Assembly: GCF_001457475.1 (NCBI RefSeq)
Contig: NZ_LN831029.1
Location: forward strand, 744,001 to 808,000
Source of the DNA: Achromobacter xylosoxidans
Lineage (GTDB): Bacteria > Pseudomonadota > Gammaproteobacteria > Burkholderiales > Burkholderiaceae_B
DNA: 64,000 bases
Reading direction: 5' to 3'
The translations under genes and the position numbers were made by a program. How positions within the stretch are numbered: the first letter of the stretch is position 1; every line of letters begins with the position of its first letter. This document shows, in pieces, positions 8,616 to 17,181 of this stretch. The notes under the pieces were generated by a model, which worked only from the letters and a program-made list of their open reading frames with translations, was not told the DNA's origin and searched no databases.

Positions 8616-9518
8616 ATGAGCCGACCGCTGAATTTCCGTCAGATCGAAGCCTTCCACGCGGTAATGCTGGCCGGCACCACCACGGGTGCCGCGCAGATGC
8701 TGCGCACCACCCAGCCGTCGATCAGCCGCCTGCTGGCGCAGGCGCAGCAGGCCAGCGGCCTGAAGCTGTTCGACATGGAGCGTGGCCGCCTGCGTCCGAC
8801 ACGCGAGGCCAAGGACCTGTTCGACACCGTCAAGCGGCACTTCGTGGGCCTGGAGCGCATCGAGGACCGCGTGGCAGCCATGCGCCGCAGCGGCAGCGGC
8901 GTGCTGCGGCTGGCCTGCACGCCGGCGCTGGGCCTGGGCATGCTGCCGGGCGCGGTCGAGGAATTCGCGCAGCGCTATCCCGACGTGCACATCAACATGC
9001 AGACCGTTGGCAGCCAGTACCTGCGCGAAGGCCTGCTGCATGGCACCTACGACGTGGTGGTGACGACGGTGCCGCTGGACGGCGCGCACCTGGCGCTGCA
9101 CAGCCTGCACGAGAGCGCGGCGGTCTGCGTGATGCGGCCCGACCATCCGTTGGCCGCGCTGCCCGCCATCGGCATCGCCGACCTGAACGAGCGCCGGTTG
9201 CTGGTGTTGAACGCGGACGACGACGTCTACCTGCAGCTGCGCGGCGCCATGCTGGCGCACCAGGTGCAGCCGGTGTCCGAAATCGAGACCACCTATTCCT
9301 CGACGATCTGCGCGCTGGCCGCTGCCGGCACCGGCCTGGGCATCGTCAATCCGTACATTGCCGACGTGTTCGCGCAGCAACTGGCGATAAGGCCGTTCAC
9401 GCCGAGCCTGCCGGTGCGCGTCTGCATGGCTTATCCCGCGCAGACGGCGCCGTCGGTGGTGACGGAAGCGTTTGTCGACATCCTGACACGCCGGTTCGCG
9501 GGTATGCCGCAGCGCTAA
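8616..9518 (+). CDS. LysR family transcriptional regulator
   Basis: A 300-residue LysR-type regulator beginning MSRPLNFRQIEAF. The helix-turn-helix spans residues 5-63 (TTTGAAQMLRTTQPSISR) and the effector domain follows. The start at 8616 matches the usual LysR N-terminus; an in-frame ATG 57 bases upstream would add a non-homologous basic leader. It is divergent from the Bug/propeller operon and likely controls it in response to the transported ligand. Confidence 0.9.
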   Translation: MSRPLNFRQIEAFHAVMLAGTTTGAAQMLRTTQPSISRLLAQAQQASGLKLFDMERGRLRPTREAKDLFDTVKRHFVGLERIEDRVAAMRRSGSGVLRLACTPALGLGMLPGAVEEFAQRYPDVHINMQTVGSQYLREGLLHGTYDVVVTTVPLDGAHLALHSLHESAAVCVMRPDHPLAALPAIGIADLNERRLLVLNADDDVYLQLRGAMLAHQVQPVSEIETTYSSTICALAAAGTGLGIVNPYIADVFAQQLAIRPFTPSLPVRVCMAYPAQTAPSVVTEAFVDILTRRFAGMPQR

Positions 9519-9663
9519 TGAAGCGCTCGGCCCGACCACCGAGGAACGCCGGGGTGGTTGCTGTCACTCAACTTGCTGTACGCCGTGTGTGGAAGGACAA
9601 GGAGACCGTTTTGAGGAGTGCTGCCATCCCCTGCAATCGTGCCCGCCCTGCCGGAGCTGGGCG

Positions 9664-11142
9664 ATGACGCCGCGAGCGGGACAGACGCTGGGACTGGAAA
9701 TGGAGATGGTGGTGGCGCGCAGGGAGAGCGGCACCAGCCATCCCGTGGTGGGCTACTTCGATGCGCTGGCGGCCATCAAGACCGCGCGCGGCGAGGCGCC
9801 AGACCTGGTGCGCATCGACGGGAAAACCGTCGGCGTATCGGTGGCGGCCGGCGAAAGCGGCCTGGACAACGGCTTCAACCTGCTGGAGACCGCGCTCGCG
9901 CCGGTGTCCGAGGAAGAGGGGGGGCTGGCCGAACTGGCGCGGCGTGTGGGACGCGAACTGGCGGATGCGAGCGCCGCCTTGCACGGCGAGGATGCGGTGA
10001 TCTTGAACGCGTCCGAACATCCGCAGTGCACACTGGACCCCGCCTGGTATGCGTCGGTGCATGTGCCACGACCGATCTATCGCGAACTGGTCGGGCATCG
10101 GGAATGGCTGCACCGTGTGGGCATCGACGCCAAGGCGCAGAACAGCCCGTGCACGTCGGTGGACGTGTCGCAGGCGGCGCGCGCGCTGAACGTGGTACTG
10201 GCGTTGGCGCCAGCCAGCATCGCGATCTTCGCCAACAGCCCGCTGGAAAACGGCCGCGTCACCGGCCTGAAGGAAAACCGGCTGACCGTGTGGGACCGCA
10301 TGTTCCGCCATTCGCGCTTTGCCGGCGATCATTATCTGCAGCGTCTGCCCGAGCGTCCGTTCGTGGATCTGGGCGATTATTTCCGCTGGATGTTCGCGCC
10401 GGGCACCGTCAGCCGGTGCCTGCCGCTGGCGGTTGACGAAGGCTACAAATCGGCCGCGGGTGTCTACTTGCGTGGTTCGCCGTCGCTTTCGGCGTTCCTG
10501 GCGTCCGAAGGCTGGAGCGGCCTGCGCACGGATACTGGTGAGGTGGTGACCATCACGCCGCAAGGCAGCCACTTCGAGTATTCGCAGTTCGCGCATTTCC
10601 TGGATGCGCGTTGGCGCTACCGACTGGCGGCGCCACCGACGCTGGATGCGTTGCGGAGCGCCTGGCGGCAGCCTGGCGGCATCGAGGATTTGTTCGCGCG
10701 CCTGGGCGCCAGCGGCTATATCGAAGGCCGCGCGCCGGGCGCGGGCTTTGCCGATGGGCAGTTGCTGCAGGAGGCCGGCCCCGCGGTGGCGGCGACGCTG
10801 GTGATGGCGCCGTCCGCGCTGCAACTGGGCCTGATGCGCAATCTGTCGCAGGCCGAAGACCTGTTGCGGGCGTGGGGGTGGTTGCGGTTGAGGGCGATGC
10901 GCGCCGACGCAATACGCGACGCGCTCCATGATCCTGCGGTGCGCGCGCTTGCCGATGAGGTGCTGACGGTGGCCGCGGGCGGCCTGGCGCCGGCCGAACG
11001 CGATTGGTTGGCGTATGCGCGATACGCCATCGACACGCGCAGCACCGGTGCCGACAGGCTGCTGCAACTGTGGCGGCAGCACGGCGATGATTCCGATCGG
11101 CTGGCCGCGATCTGCCGCGCCCGGGCTCTCGTCCAGCTGTGA
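9664..11142 (+). CDS. Glutamate-cysteine ligase-like (GCS2 superfamily) protein
   Basis: A 492-residue protein with the GLEMEM signature near residue 11 that supplies metal-binding glutamates in carboxylate-amine ligases, and a NSPLENGR...GLKENR segment near residues 190-206. These point to the GCS2/YbdK-like glutamate-cysteine ligase superfamily, which forms gamma-glutamyl peptide bonds using ATP. The start at 9664 is chosen because GGAG (9653-9656) is well placed and GLE then follows a short N-terminus. It need not be the cell's glutathione synthase; a gamma-glutamyl ligase for another amine is possible. It stands alone between LysR and a convergent binding-protein gene. Confidence 0.68.
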   Translation: MTPRAGQTLGLEMEMVVARRESGTSHPVVGYFDALAAIKTARGEAPDLVRIDGKTVGVSVAAGESGLDNGFNLLETALAPVSEEEGGLAELARRVGRELADASAALHGEDAVILNASEHPQCTLDPAWYASVHVPRPIYRELVGHREWLHRVGIDAKAQNSPCTSVDVSQAARALNVVLALAPASIAIFANSPLENGRVTGLKENRLTVWDRMFRHSRFAGDHYLQRLPERPFVDLGDYFRWMFAPGTVSRCLPLAVDEGYKSAAGVYLRGSPSLSAFLASEGWSGLRTDTGEVVTITPQGSHFEYSQFAHFLDARWRYRLAAPPTLDALRSAWRQPGGIEDLFARLGASGYIEGRAPGAGFADGQLLQEAGPAVAATLVMAPSALQLGLMRNLSQAEDLLRAWGWLRLRAMRADAIRDALHDPAVRALADEVLTVAAGGLAPAERDWLAYARYAIDTRSTGADRLLQLWRQHGDDSDRLAAICRARALVQL

Positions 11143-11331
11143 GCGGGAGCAGCAGGCAACGGGGCGGACCCCGGTCAGGCTCGTCGGCCTCCGCGGCCCA
11201 CGTTCCTCAAATGCGCGGCAACATGGGGTCTGGCCCAGGATCTGTCGGCACTGCCGATGCAAGCCATCGACCACTGCAGCCACGCGAAACGCTTGCCTTT
11301 ATGGCCGACTCGTCAGTGCGGACGCTGCGGG

Positions 11332-12525
11332 TTACCGCGCCTCGTAGACTTCGTCGGCCGCCAGCAGGATATCCACGGGCGGATCGAAGCCGATGACGCG
11401 GGCGGTCTGCAGATTCAAGGCGATCTTGGCCGGATCGATCCAGACCTGGCTCAATTCGCGCGCCTTGGCGCCGTTGAAGATGCGCGCCATGGTCTCGGCA
11501 TAGAACAGGCCGACGTACGAATAGTCGGCCTGCGCCAGGCTCAGCAACAGGCCATGCTTGACCTCTTCGGAACCCAGCATCGAGAAGCTGGGCACCCGCG
11601 CCTGCCGCAGGATCTCGGCCACCGTGTCGATTGACGTCGGGGTAACGCCGCGATGCACCGTGACGTAGGCCGCGTCGATCTGCGGCGCCAGCCTGGCATA
11701 GCATTCCAGCGCATTGCGGGTGGCCACTTCGGGCGCGATGCCGTTGGAGGGCGCGTTGCAGGTCAGCACCTTGAAACCCTGTTCGCGCGCCACCTGCTCG
11801 ACCGCCTCGACCGCGCTGTAAGTGCGGCCTTCGGGGCTATCCTCGTATACCAGGCCGAGCCGCTTGAACGGCACGATCTCATGGAACAGGCGCACTTGCC
11901 GCTGATAGCGCTCTGGCTGGACGCGCGCGTGCAGATTGTCCAGGCCGCTGTCCTGCGCCGAGCGGGTGATGCGGGCGCCGACCGCATCGCTGGTCGAGGC
12001 CACGATCGTAGGCACCGGCGCGCCCAGGCCCGCCATGTCCTGGCCGGCCCAGGTGCCCATGGCGATGATCAGGTCGATGTCCTTCCTGCCCTCCAGGCGC
12101 TGCTTGATCGATTCGCGCACGGCGGGCCGCTGCGCGGCGTCGAAGTTGCCCGGCTGCCACCAGGCGTCGCGCACGAATTCCAGCGTGTCGCTGCGGACGT
12201 TGTCGGCCAGGTATTCCCACATCTGCCTGCCATTGAGGCCGTCGGGGATGACGGGAACGGTGATCCAGCCCAGTTTCTGCAGGCCATCGACGGTGACGCG
12301 CAGCGTGCGCGGATATTCGCTGTAGTCGCCGCTCTCGAAATAGCCGATGCGCCATTTCCTGCCGTCGGGGCGCGTCACCGGCTTGGTGGGGAACACCTGT
12401 GGCGTGGCGACGGGCGGCGCGGCCGCGGCAGGACCGGCGGTGGGGGCCGCCGCGGCCTGGGCCAGGCTCGCGGCGGGCGCCAGCAGGGCCAGGCTCAGCA
12501 ATAGGGTGGACAGCGATGTCTTCAT
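11332..12525 (-). CDS. Periplasmic substrate-binding protein (ABC_sub_bind type)
   Basis: A 397-residue secreted protein: signal peptide at residues 1-25, an Ala/Pro-rich linker to about residue 50, then a two-lobed domain of the ABC_sub_bind family (WRIGYFESGDYSEYPRTL start, IIAMGTWAG and VHRGVTP segments). The family normally delivers a ligand to an ABC permease, but no permease or ATPase gene is nearby. Its ATG overlaps the stop of the upstream phosphatase gene by four bases (ATGA), so it is translationally coupled to a double-Cache sensor. I infer it presents a ligand to that sensor. Confidence 0.85.
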   Translation of the reverse strand: MKTSLSTLLLSLALLAPAASLAQAAAAPTAGPAAAAPPVATPQVFPTKPVTRPDGRKWRIGYFESGDYSEYPRTLRVTVDGLQKLGWITVPVIPDGLNGRQMWEYLADNVRSDTLEFVRDAWWQPGNFDAAQRPAVRESIKQRLEGRKDIDLIIAMGTWAGQDMAGLGAPVPTIVASTSDAVGARITRSAQDSGLDNLHARVQPERYQRQVRLFHEIVPFKRLGLVYEDSPEGRTYSAVEAVEQVAREQGFKVLTCNAPSNGIAPEVATRNALECYARLAPQIDAAYVTVHRGVTPTSIDTVAEILRQARVPSFSMLGSEEVKHGLLLSLAQADYSYVGLFYAETMARIFNGAKARELSQVWIDPAKIALNLQTARVIGFDPPVDILLAADEVYEAR

Positions 12526-14525
12526 GGGCGGCGGATCACGATCAATGTGATGTCATCGGATTGCTCCGCGCCGTCGGCGAAGGCCTGCACGTCTTCCAGC
12601 AGACGCTTGGCGAGGCTGGCCGCCGGCACGGGGGGATTGGACAGCACGGCCAGCAGGCGCGGGTCGCCGTACTGCGCATTCTGCGGATTGACGGCCTCGG
12701 TGATGCCGTCGGTGTAGCCCACGAACATCTCGCCGGGCCCCAGCACGGTCGACAGGCAGCGGTACTCCAGGTTCTCCTGGACGCCGCAGGCGGGGCCGCT
12801 GCGGCCTTCCAGCAACCGCACCACGCCGTCCGCGCCCACCACCGCCGGCGGCAGGTGGCCGGCGTTGGCCCATTTGAGTTCGCCGGTGGTCATGTCCAGC
12901 ACACCGACCAGCAGCGTGACGAACATCATGTTGGGATTGTTTTCGGACAGGCGATTGTTGATCTTCTGCATCATCAACGCCGGGTCGGTCTCGTCCTCGG
13001 CGGTGGCGCGGATCAAGGTGCGCGTCACCGCCATGAAGAGTGCCGCCGGCACCCCCTTGTCCGAAACGTCGCCGATGGCCAGGCACAGCCGGCCGTCGGG
13101 CAGGGTGAAGTAGTCGTACAGGTCGCCGCCGACTTCCTTGGCCGGCAGCATCACGGCATTCAGGTCGATCTGCTCCCGCGTAAGCGGCGACAGCGGCACC
13201 GGTAACAGGCCGAGCTGGATGGCGCGCGCGATATTGAGCTCGCTTTCGAAGCGTTCGCGGGCCGTGGTCTCGCGCATCAGCCGGGAGATGTTCTCGCGCA
13301 GCTTGCGGTCCATGAACAGGAACGATGCCGCCAGCCGGCCGACCTCATCCTTGTGCCTGTCCGGCAGCGCGGCGATGTAGGCGGGCACGCTGGATGCCGC
13401 GGTCAGGTCCTGCTCGGGCAGCAAGCGGGCATAGTGGGTCAGCGTCTCCAGCGGGCGCACGATGCGCGCCGCCACCAGCCAGGCGCATACCAGCGCCACC
13501 AGCATCATGCCGACGAAGATCAGCGCCTGCCGATTCAGCAGCTCGCGCGCCGGCGCCGTCAGGTCGCTTTCGGGAACCACCGCCACCACGGTCCAGCCCA
13601 GCGGCGCGAAGCGGGCGCTATCGATTTGCCAGGGCCCGTCGCCGCCCTCGAAGCGCAGGCTTTGCAGCTTGCCGCCGCGGTCCTGGCGCGCCAGCAGCGC
13701 GCGCAGCGTTTCGCCCTGGCCATCCCTGGCGTCGAGCAGGCCGGCGCGCGCCTCGGGAGGCGCCACGACCATGCGGCCGTCATCGGCCGCGATGAAGATG
13801 AAGCCCGATTGCGCCAGCGTCAGTTTCGACAGCGTGTCGCGCACCGAGTTTTCCAATTGCGCGCGGCGCGTCTCGATCTGCTCGATCACATCCTGGGCGC
13901 TGTCGGAGATGGCGAAGACCCAGTTCCAGGGACGGAAGTAGCCGAAATAGGCGTAGCGCGTTTCGCCATCGCCACGCTGGGCCGACGGCGGCCAGCGGTA
14001 GATGGCAAAGCCATAGCCCGAGCTGCGGCTTTCCTCGAGCAGGGCCTGGGCCAGCGGCCGGTTCTTGAAGTCGGACAGCGACGACAGATCGCGGTCGATC
14101 ATGTCCGGGTTGCCGCTGGCCAGCACCTGGAAGTCGGCGTCATAGACGAAGGCGTAGCGGCGGTCGTCGAGTTTCAGGCGATTGATCCAGGCGCGCGCCA
14201 TGCCCTTGGCCGCGCCGGGCGTCATGATGCCGCGCTCGGCCATGTCGGCATAGGCGTTCAGGGCCGCGGCCACCACCGTGCCGCTCTGCATCAACTGCCG
14301 CCGGCCGCTGCGCACCGTGGAAATCTTGTCCGCCAGCAGGGCGCCCCAGCGCGCCTCGGCATCCCGCAGCACCAGTTCCATCACGTTGCTGACGGCGTGG
14401 CGCTCGCTGTTGACCACCGTGCGCGTGACATTGCGCTGGGTGGTCAGCATCACGAATGCCGCGACCGCCAGGAGCAGCGCTACGACCAGTAGAAAAATCT
14501 TGCTACGGAGCGAGCGCAACGACAT
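12522..14525 (-). CDS. Double-Cache/HAMP SpoIIE-type PP2C serine phosphatase
   Basis: A 667-residue membrane sensor phosphatase. TM1 is at residues 8-27, a periplasmic region resembling two Cache modules at 28-325, TM2 at 334-352 and HAMP at about 353-415. A PP2C domain covers 440-665 with its metal-binding acidic motifs intact: GGDLYDY (466-472), GDVSDKG (485-491), DGITEA (606-611) and SDDIT (656-660). Such proteins dephosphorylate STAS anti-anti-sigma proteins in partner-switching circuits, and a STAS protein and an RsbW-like kinase lie 4-7 kb away. The start at 14525 gives the basic N-terminus and TM1; a much longer upstream open frame is not used. It is divergent from the sensor-MFS gene. 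Confidence 0.92.
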   Translation of the reverse strand: MSLRSLRSKIFLLVVALLLAVAAFVMLTTQRNVTRTVVNSERHAVSNVMELVLRDAEARWGALLADKISTVRSGRRQLMQSGTVVAAALNAYADMAERGIMTPGAAKGMARAWINRLKLDDRRYAFVYDADFQVLASGNPDMIDRDLSSLSDFKNRPLAQALLEESRSSGYGFAIYRWPPSAQRGDGETRYAYFGYFRPWNWVFAISDSAQDVIEQIETRRAQLENSVRDTLSKLTLAQSGFIFIAADDGRMVVAPPEARAGLLDARDGQGETLRALLARQDRGGKLQSLRFEGGDGPWQIDSARFAPLGWTVVAVVPESDLTAPARELLNRQALIFVGMMLVALVCAWLVAARIVRPLETLTHYARLLPEQDLTAASSVPAYIAALPDRHKDEVGRLAASFLFMDRKLRENISRLMRETTARERFESELNIARAIQLGLLPVPLSPLTREQIDLNAVMLPAKEVGGDLYDYFTLPDGRLCLAIGDVSDKGVPAALFMAVTRTLIRATAEDETDPALMMQKINNRLSENNPNMMFVTLLVGVLDMTTGELKWANAGHLPPAVVGADGVVRLLEGRSGPACGVQENLEYRCLSTVLGPGEMFVGYTDGITEAVNPQNAQYGDPRLLAVLSNPPVPAASLAKRLLEDVQAFADGAEQSDDITLIVIRRP

Positions 14526-14566
14526 GGGGGCGATAGGCGGCGGATGAGGTGAAGGCGTGAAATAAG

Positions 14567-14579
14567 ATGCAATTTGCAT
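14567..14579. promoter_or_regulatory. Perfect palindrome between divergent phosphatase and sensor-MFS genes
   Basis: ATGCAA-T-TTGCAT lies in an AT-rich 109-base intergenic region that must carry both divergent promoters, and TAATTGTAAAT follows directly. It is a candidate operator for coordinated control of both genes. Confidence 0.5.
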
Positions 14580-14634
14580 TAATTGTAAATACCATTGGTG
14601 CCCGTGTGTAAATACTTTGCGGCGGCGGGGCCCC

Positions 14635-17103
14635 ATGCGTAGCGAACCAATACAAATAGTGCTCGATGGGTTGCGTCGTCGCCCCGTGCTTGAAGTCACG
14701 TTGGCCTGTCTGGCCGTGCTGCTGCTGGCGCAGGCATTGATCGGCGCGCTCAGCCTGTCCGCGCTGAACCGGCTGGTGGTGGATACCACCGCCGACCGCG
14801 TCGAGGTGGTGGCGCGCCGCGTCGCCGGCAATATCGAAAACGGCCTGCGCCTTGGCAAGCCGCTTGAACAGTACTTCGGTCTGCGCGACACGTTGCGCGA
14901 TGGGGCCGCGGGCTCGCGCGGCGTGCAGGGCGCCGCGGTGCTGCTGGCCGATGGCCAGGCGCTGGCCACGCAGGGCGAGCTGCCCGAAGGCGCGGCGCGG
15001 TTGGCGCGCACGCTGGATGCGGGCGGCCCGCTCGCGGCGGGCCTGGCGCGCCGTGGCTCCGGCGCCCTGGTCGGCGTTGCCGACGACGGGGTGACGGTGG
15101 CCGTGCCGCTGATCGCCGCGGGCGGCAAGGTGGTGGGCGCCGTGGTGCTGTCCGCTGCCAAGGACGGCGAGGCCAGTCGCCGGCTCATCATCGCCAACCT
15201 GCAGGTGCTGTTGCTGGTTACGGTGCTGGTCGGATTGGGATTGGCGGCGGTCTTCAAATACGTTGTGCCGCTGACCTCGCTGGCCGCCGGCGGCCGGGCC
15301 CGTTTCGTGGTGCCGTTGCTGGCGCTGGTGCTGGCACAGGGCGTGTACGCGGCCTACACCATTTCCACTTTCCGCAGCGGCTGGCTCGACGTGACGCGCA
15401 ATAACGTCGGCCTGTTGGCCGAGGGCCTGCAGCGCGACCTGAACCGGGTGCTCGGCTATGGGCTGGAAGTGGACCGGCTGCGTGGCGTCGAGGCGCCGTT
15501 CAGCCGCCTGGCCGGCACTTTCCCGGCGGTGGCGCAGATCGAACTGGCCGACCGCAACGGCCGCGTCCTCTACGGCGCCGATGCGCGCGGGGCGCTGGAC
15601 GTGTCGCAGTTGCCCGTGAGCCGGCCGCAGGCCGACGACCTGACGCTGGTGCTGCCCCTCGGCGCGGCACTGGCCGATCCCAAGGCGCATGGCGACCTGG
15701 TGCTGCGCCTGTCCGGCGATGTCATCGCCGCGGGCGTGCGCGGTCGCGCGCTGGATGCCGTGACGGTGGTGGCGGTGGCGCTGGTGGCCGCGATCGAGAT
15801 GCTGTTGCTGCTGGCGCTGCTGATGAACCGCGCCTTCGCCGCGCGCGCCACCCTGGCCGACGGCAGCCGCGTCGGTCCCGACGATGAATCCGAAGTGGGA
15901 CGCATCGCGCGGCCGGTGATGTTCGGCTTCCTGTTCGCGTGGGCGTTGCCGCTGGGCTTCCTGCCGTTGTATGCGCGCAGCCTGCCGGCCGGCGGCCTGG
16001 ACCTGCCGGCCAATCTGTTGCTGGCCCTGCCGATCTCCGTGGAAATGGGCTGTGGCCTGCTGACCTCGCTGCTGGCCGGCCGGCTGACCGACCGCAGGGG
16101 CTGGCAGGTGCCGGTGCTGGCGGGCCTGGGCGTGTCCGCCGCGGGCATGCTGGCCTGCGCCGCCGCCGCCAATCTGCTGATGTTCAGCGCCGCGCGCGGC
16201 CTGGTGGGCCTGGGCTACGGCCTGACGTGGATGGGGCTGCAGGGTTTCATCGTGACACGCAGCCCGCCGCAGTATCGTGGCCGCAACATGACCGGCGTGA
16301 TCGCCGGTCTGTTCGCCGGGCACCTGTCTGGCGCCGCGGTGGGCGCGATGCTGATGGAGCAGGTGGGCTTTCGCGCCGTCTTCGCGGTGGGCGCGGTGAT
16401 GCTGGCGATGCCGCTGACGGGCGTGCTGGTGCTGATGCGCCCCTACATGGATCGCGGGCGCAAGCTGGCCGCGCAGGCGGCGGGACGCGTCCACGCGCAT
16501 TTCACCGATACCTTGCGCCTGCTTTGCACGCGCGACTTCGGCCTGTTGCTGCTGGGCAGCGTGATTCCGTTCTCTATCGCCCAGGTCGGCCTGCTGTCCT
16601 TCGCCTTGCCGCTCTATCTCGAAGCCGAAGGCGTGGCCGCGTCCAGCATCGGCCGGGTGCTGATGATCTATGGCCTGTGCGTCATCTACGTCGGGCCGCT
16701 GATGGGGCGGGTGGTGGATCGCAGCAGCATCAAGAAAAGCTGGATCGTGCTGGGCGGCCTGGTGGGCAGCGCCGGCATGCTGGGCCTGTACTTCAACAGC
16801 GGCCTGCTGGCCGCCGCCGCCGCGGTGCTGCTGCTGGCGCTGGCGAGCTGCTTCGCCGGCGCGTCGCAATCGCCCTACATGCTGGCCCTGCCGGATGTGC
16901 AGCGCTACGGCGCCGCGGGCGCCACCAGCGTCATGCGGGCTGCCGACAAGCTGGGCCAGATGGCCGGTCCGCTGGTGGTCGGCGCGATGTTCGGCGCCGC
17001 CGGCATGGGCGCGGGCCTGGCCGCGACCGGCGTGATCTACCTGGGTGCGACGCTGGTGTTCCTGTTGTTCGCGCCGGCCAGGCCGCGCGAAGAAAGGGCC
17101 TGA
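14635..17103 (+). CDS. Fusion of two extracytoplasmic sensor regions with an MFS transporter
   Basis: An 822-residue protein with an unusual architecture. TM1 is at about 19-43, a first periplasmic region at 44-183 and TM2 at 186-211. TM3 is at 223-245, a second periplasmic region at 247-370 and TM4 at 374-397. A complete-looking MFS transporter of about 12 helices fills 427-815, with the MFS motif A-like GRLTDRRG at 482-489 and a second copy GRVVDRSS at 691-698. Both periplasmic regions look like Cache/CHASE-type ligand domains (each ends in a VLLADG or VLYGAD strand). The start at 14635 is preferred over an ATG 18 bases upstream. It is divergent from the PP2C phosphatase. A solute-sensing transporter or transceptor is inferred. 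Confidence 0.82.
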   Translation: MRSEPIQIVLDGLRRRPVLEVTLACLAVLLLAQALIGALSLSALNRLVVDTTADRVEVVARRVAGNIENGLRLGKPLEQYFGLRDTLRDGAAGSRGVQGAAVLLADGQALATQGELPEGAARLARTLDAGGPLAAGLARRGSGALVGVADDGVTVAVPLIAAGGKVVGAVVLSAAKDGEASRRLIIANLQVLLLVTVLVGLGLAAVFKYVVPLTSLAAGGRARFVVPLLALVLAQGVYAAYTISTFRSGWLDVTRNNVGLLAEGLQRDLNRVLGYGLEVDRLRGVEAPFSRLAGTFPAVAQIELADRNGRVLYGADARGALDVSQLPVSRPQADDLTLVLPLGAALADPKAHGDLVLRLSGDVIAAGVRGRALDAVTVVAVALVAAIEMLLLLALLMNRAFAARATLADGSRVGPDDESEVGRIARPVMFGFLFAWALPLGFLPLYARSLPAGGLDLPANLLLALPISVEMGCGLLTSLLAGRLTDRRGWQVPVLAGLGVSAAGMLACAAAANLLMFSAARGLVGLGYGLTWMGLQGFIVTRSPPQYRGRNMTGVIAGLFAGHLSGAAVGAMLMEQVGFRAVFAVGAVMLAMPLTGVLVLMRPYMDRGRKLAAQAAGRVHAHFTDTLRLLCTRDFGLLLLGSVIPFSIAQVGLLSFALPLYLEAEGVAASSIGRVLMIYGLCVIYVGPLMGRVVDRSSIKKSWIVLGGLVGSAGMLGLYFNSGLLAAAAAVLLLALASCFAGASQSPYMLALPDVQRYGAAGATSVMRAADKLGQMAGPLVVGAMFGAAGMGAGLAATGVIYLGATLVFLLFAPARPREERA

Positions 17104-17181
17104 CGCCAGCGACGGTACCGCCGTGGGGCGCCGCGCCGCGGTTTGCGTCGGGAAGGCGCCGCGTGTCCTGGGTGCCGTCAT

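Noticed and set aside
14526..15257. N-terminal extension of the phosphatase frame by 244 codons
   Set aside because: It would run antisense through the divergent sensor-MFS gene and is Ser/Thr/Arg-rich without homology; the start at 14525 gives the expected membrane anchor.
14503..17181. Open frame of 892 codons on the minus strand
   Set aside because: It lies antisense to the sensor-MFS gene, is composed of Gln/His/Arg-rich low-complexity sequence typical of GC-rich antisense frames, and has no membrane or domain pattern.
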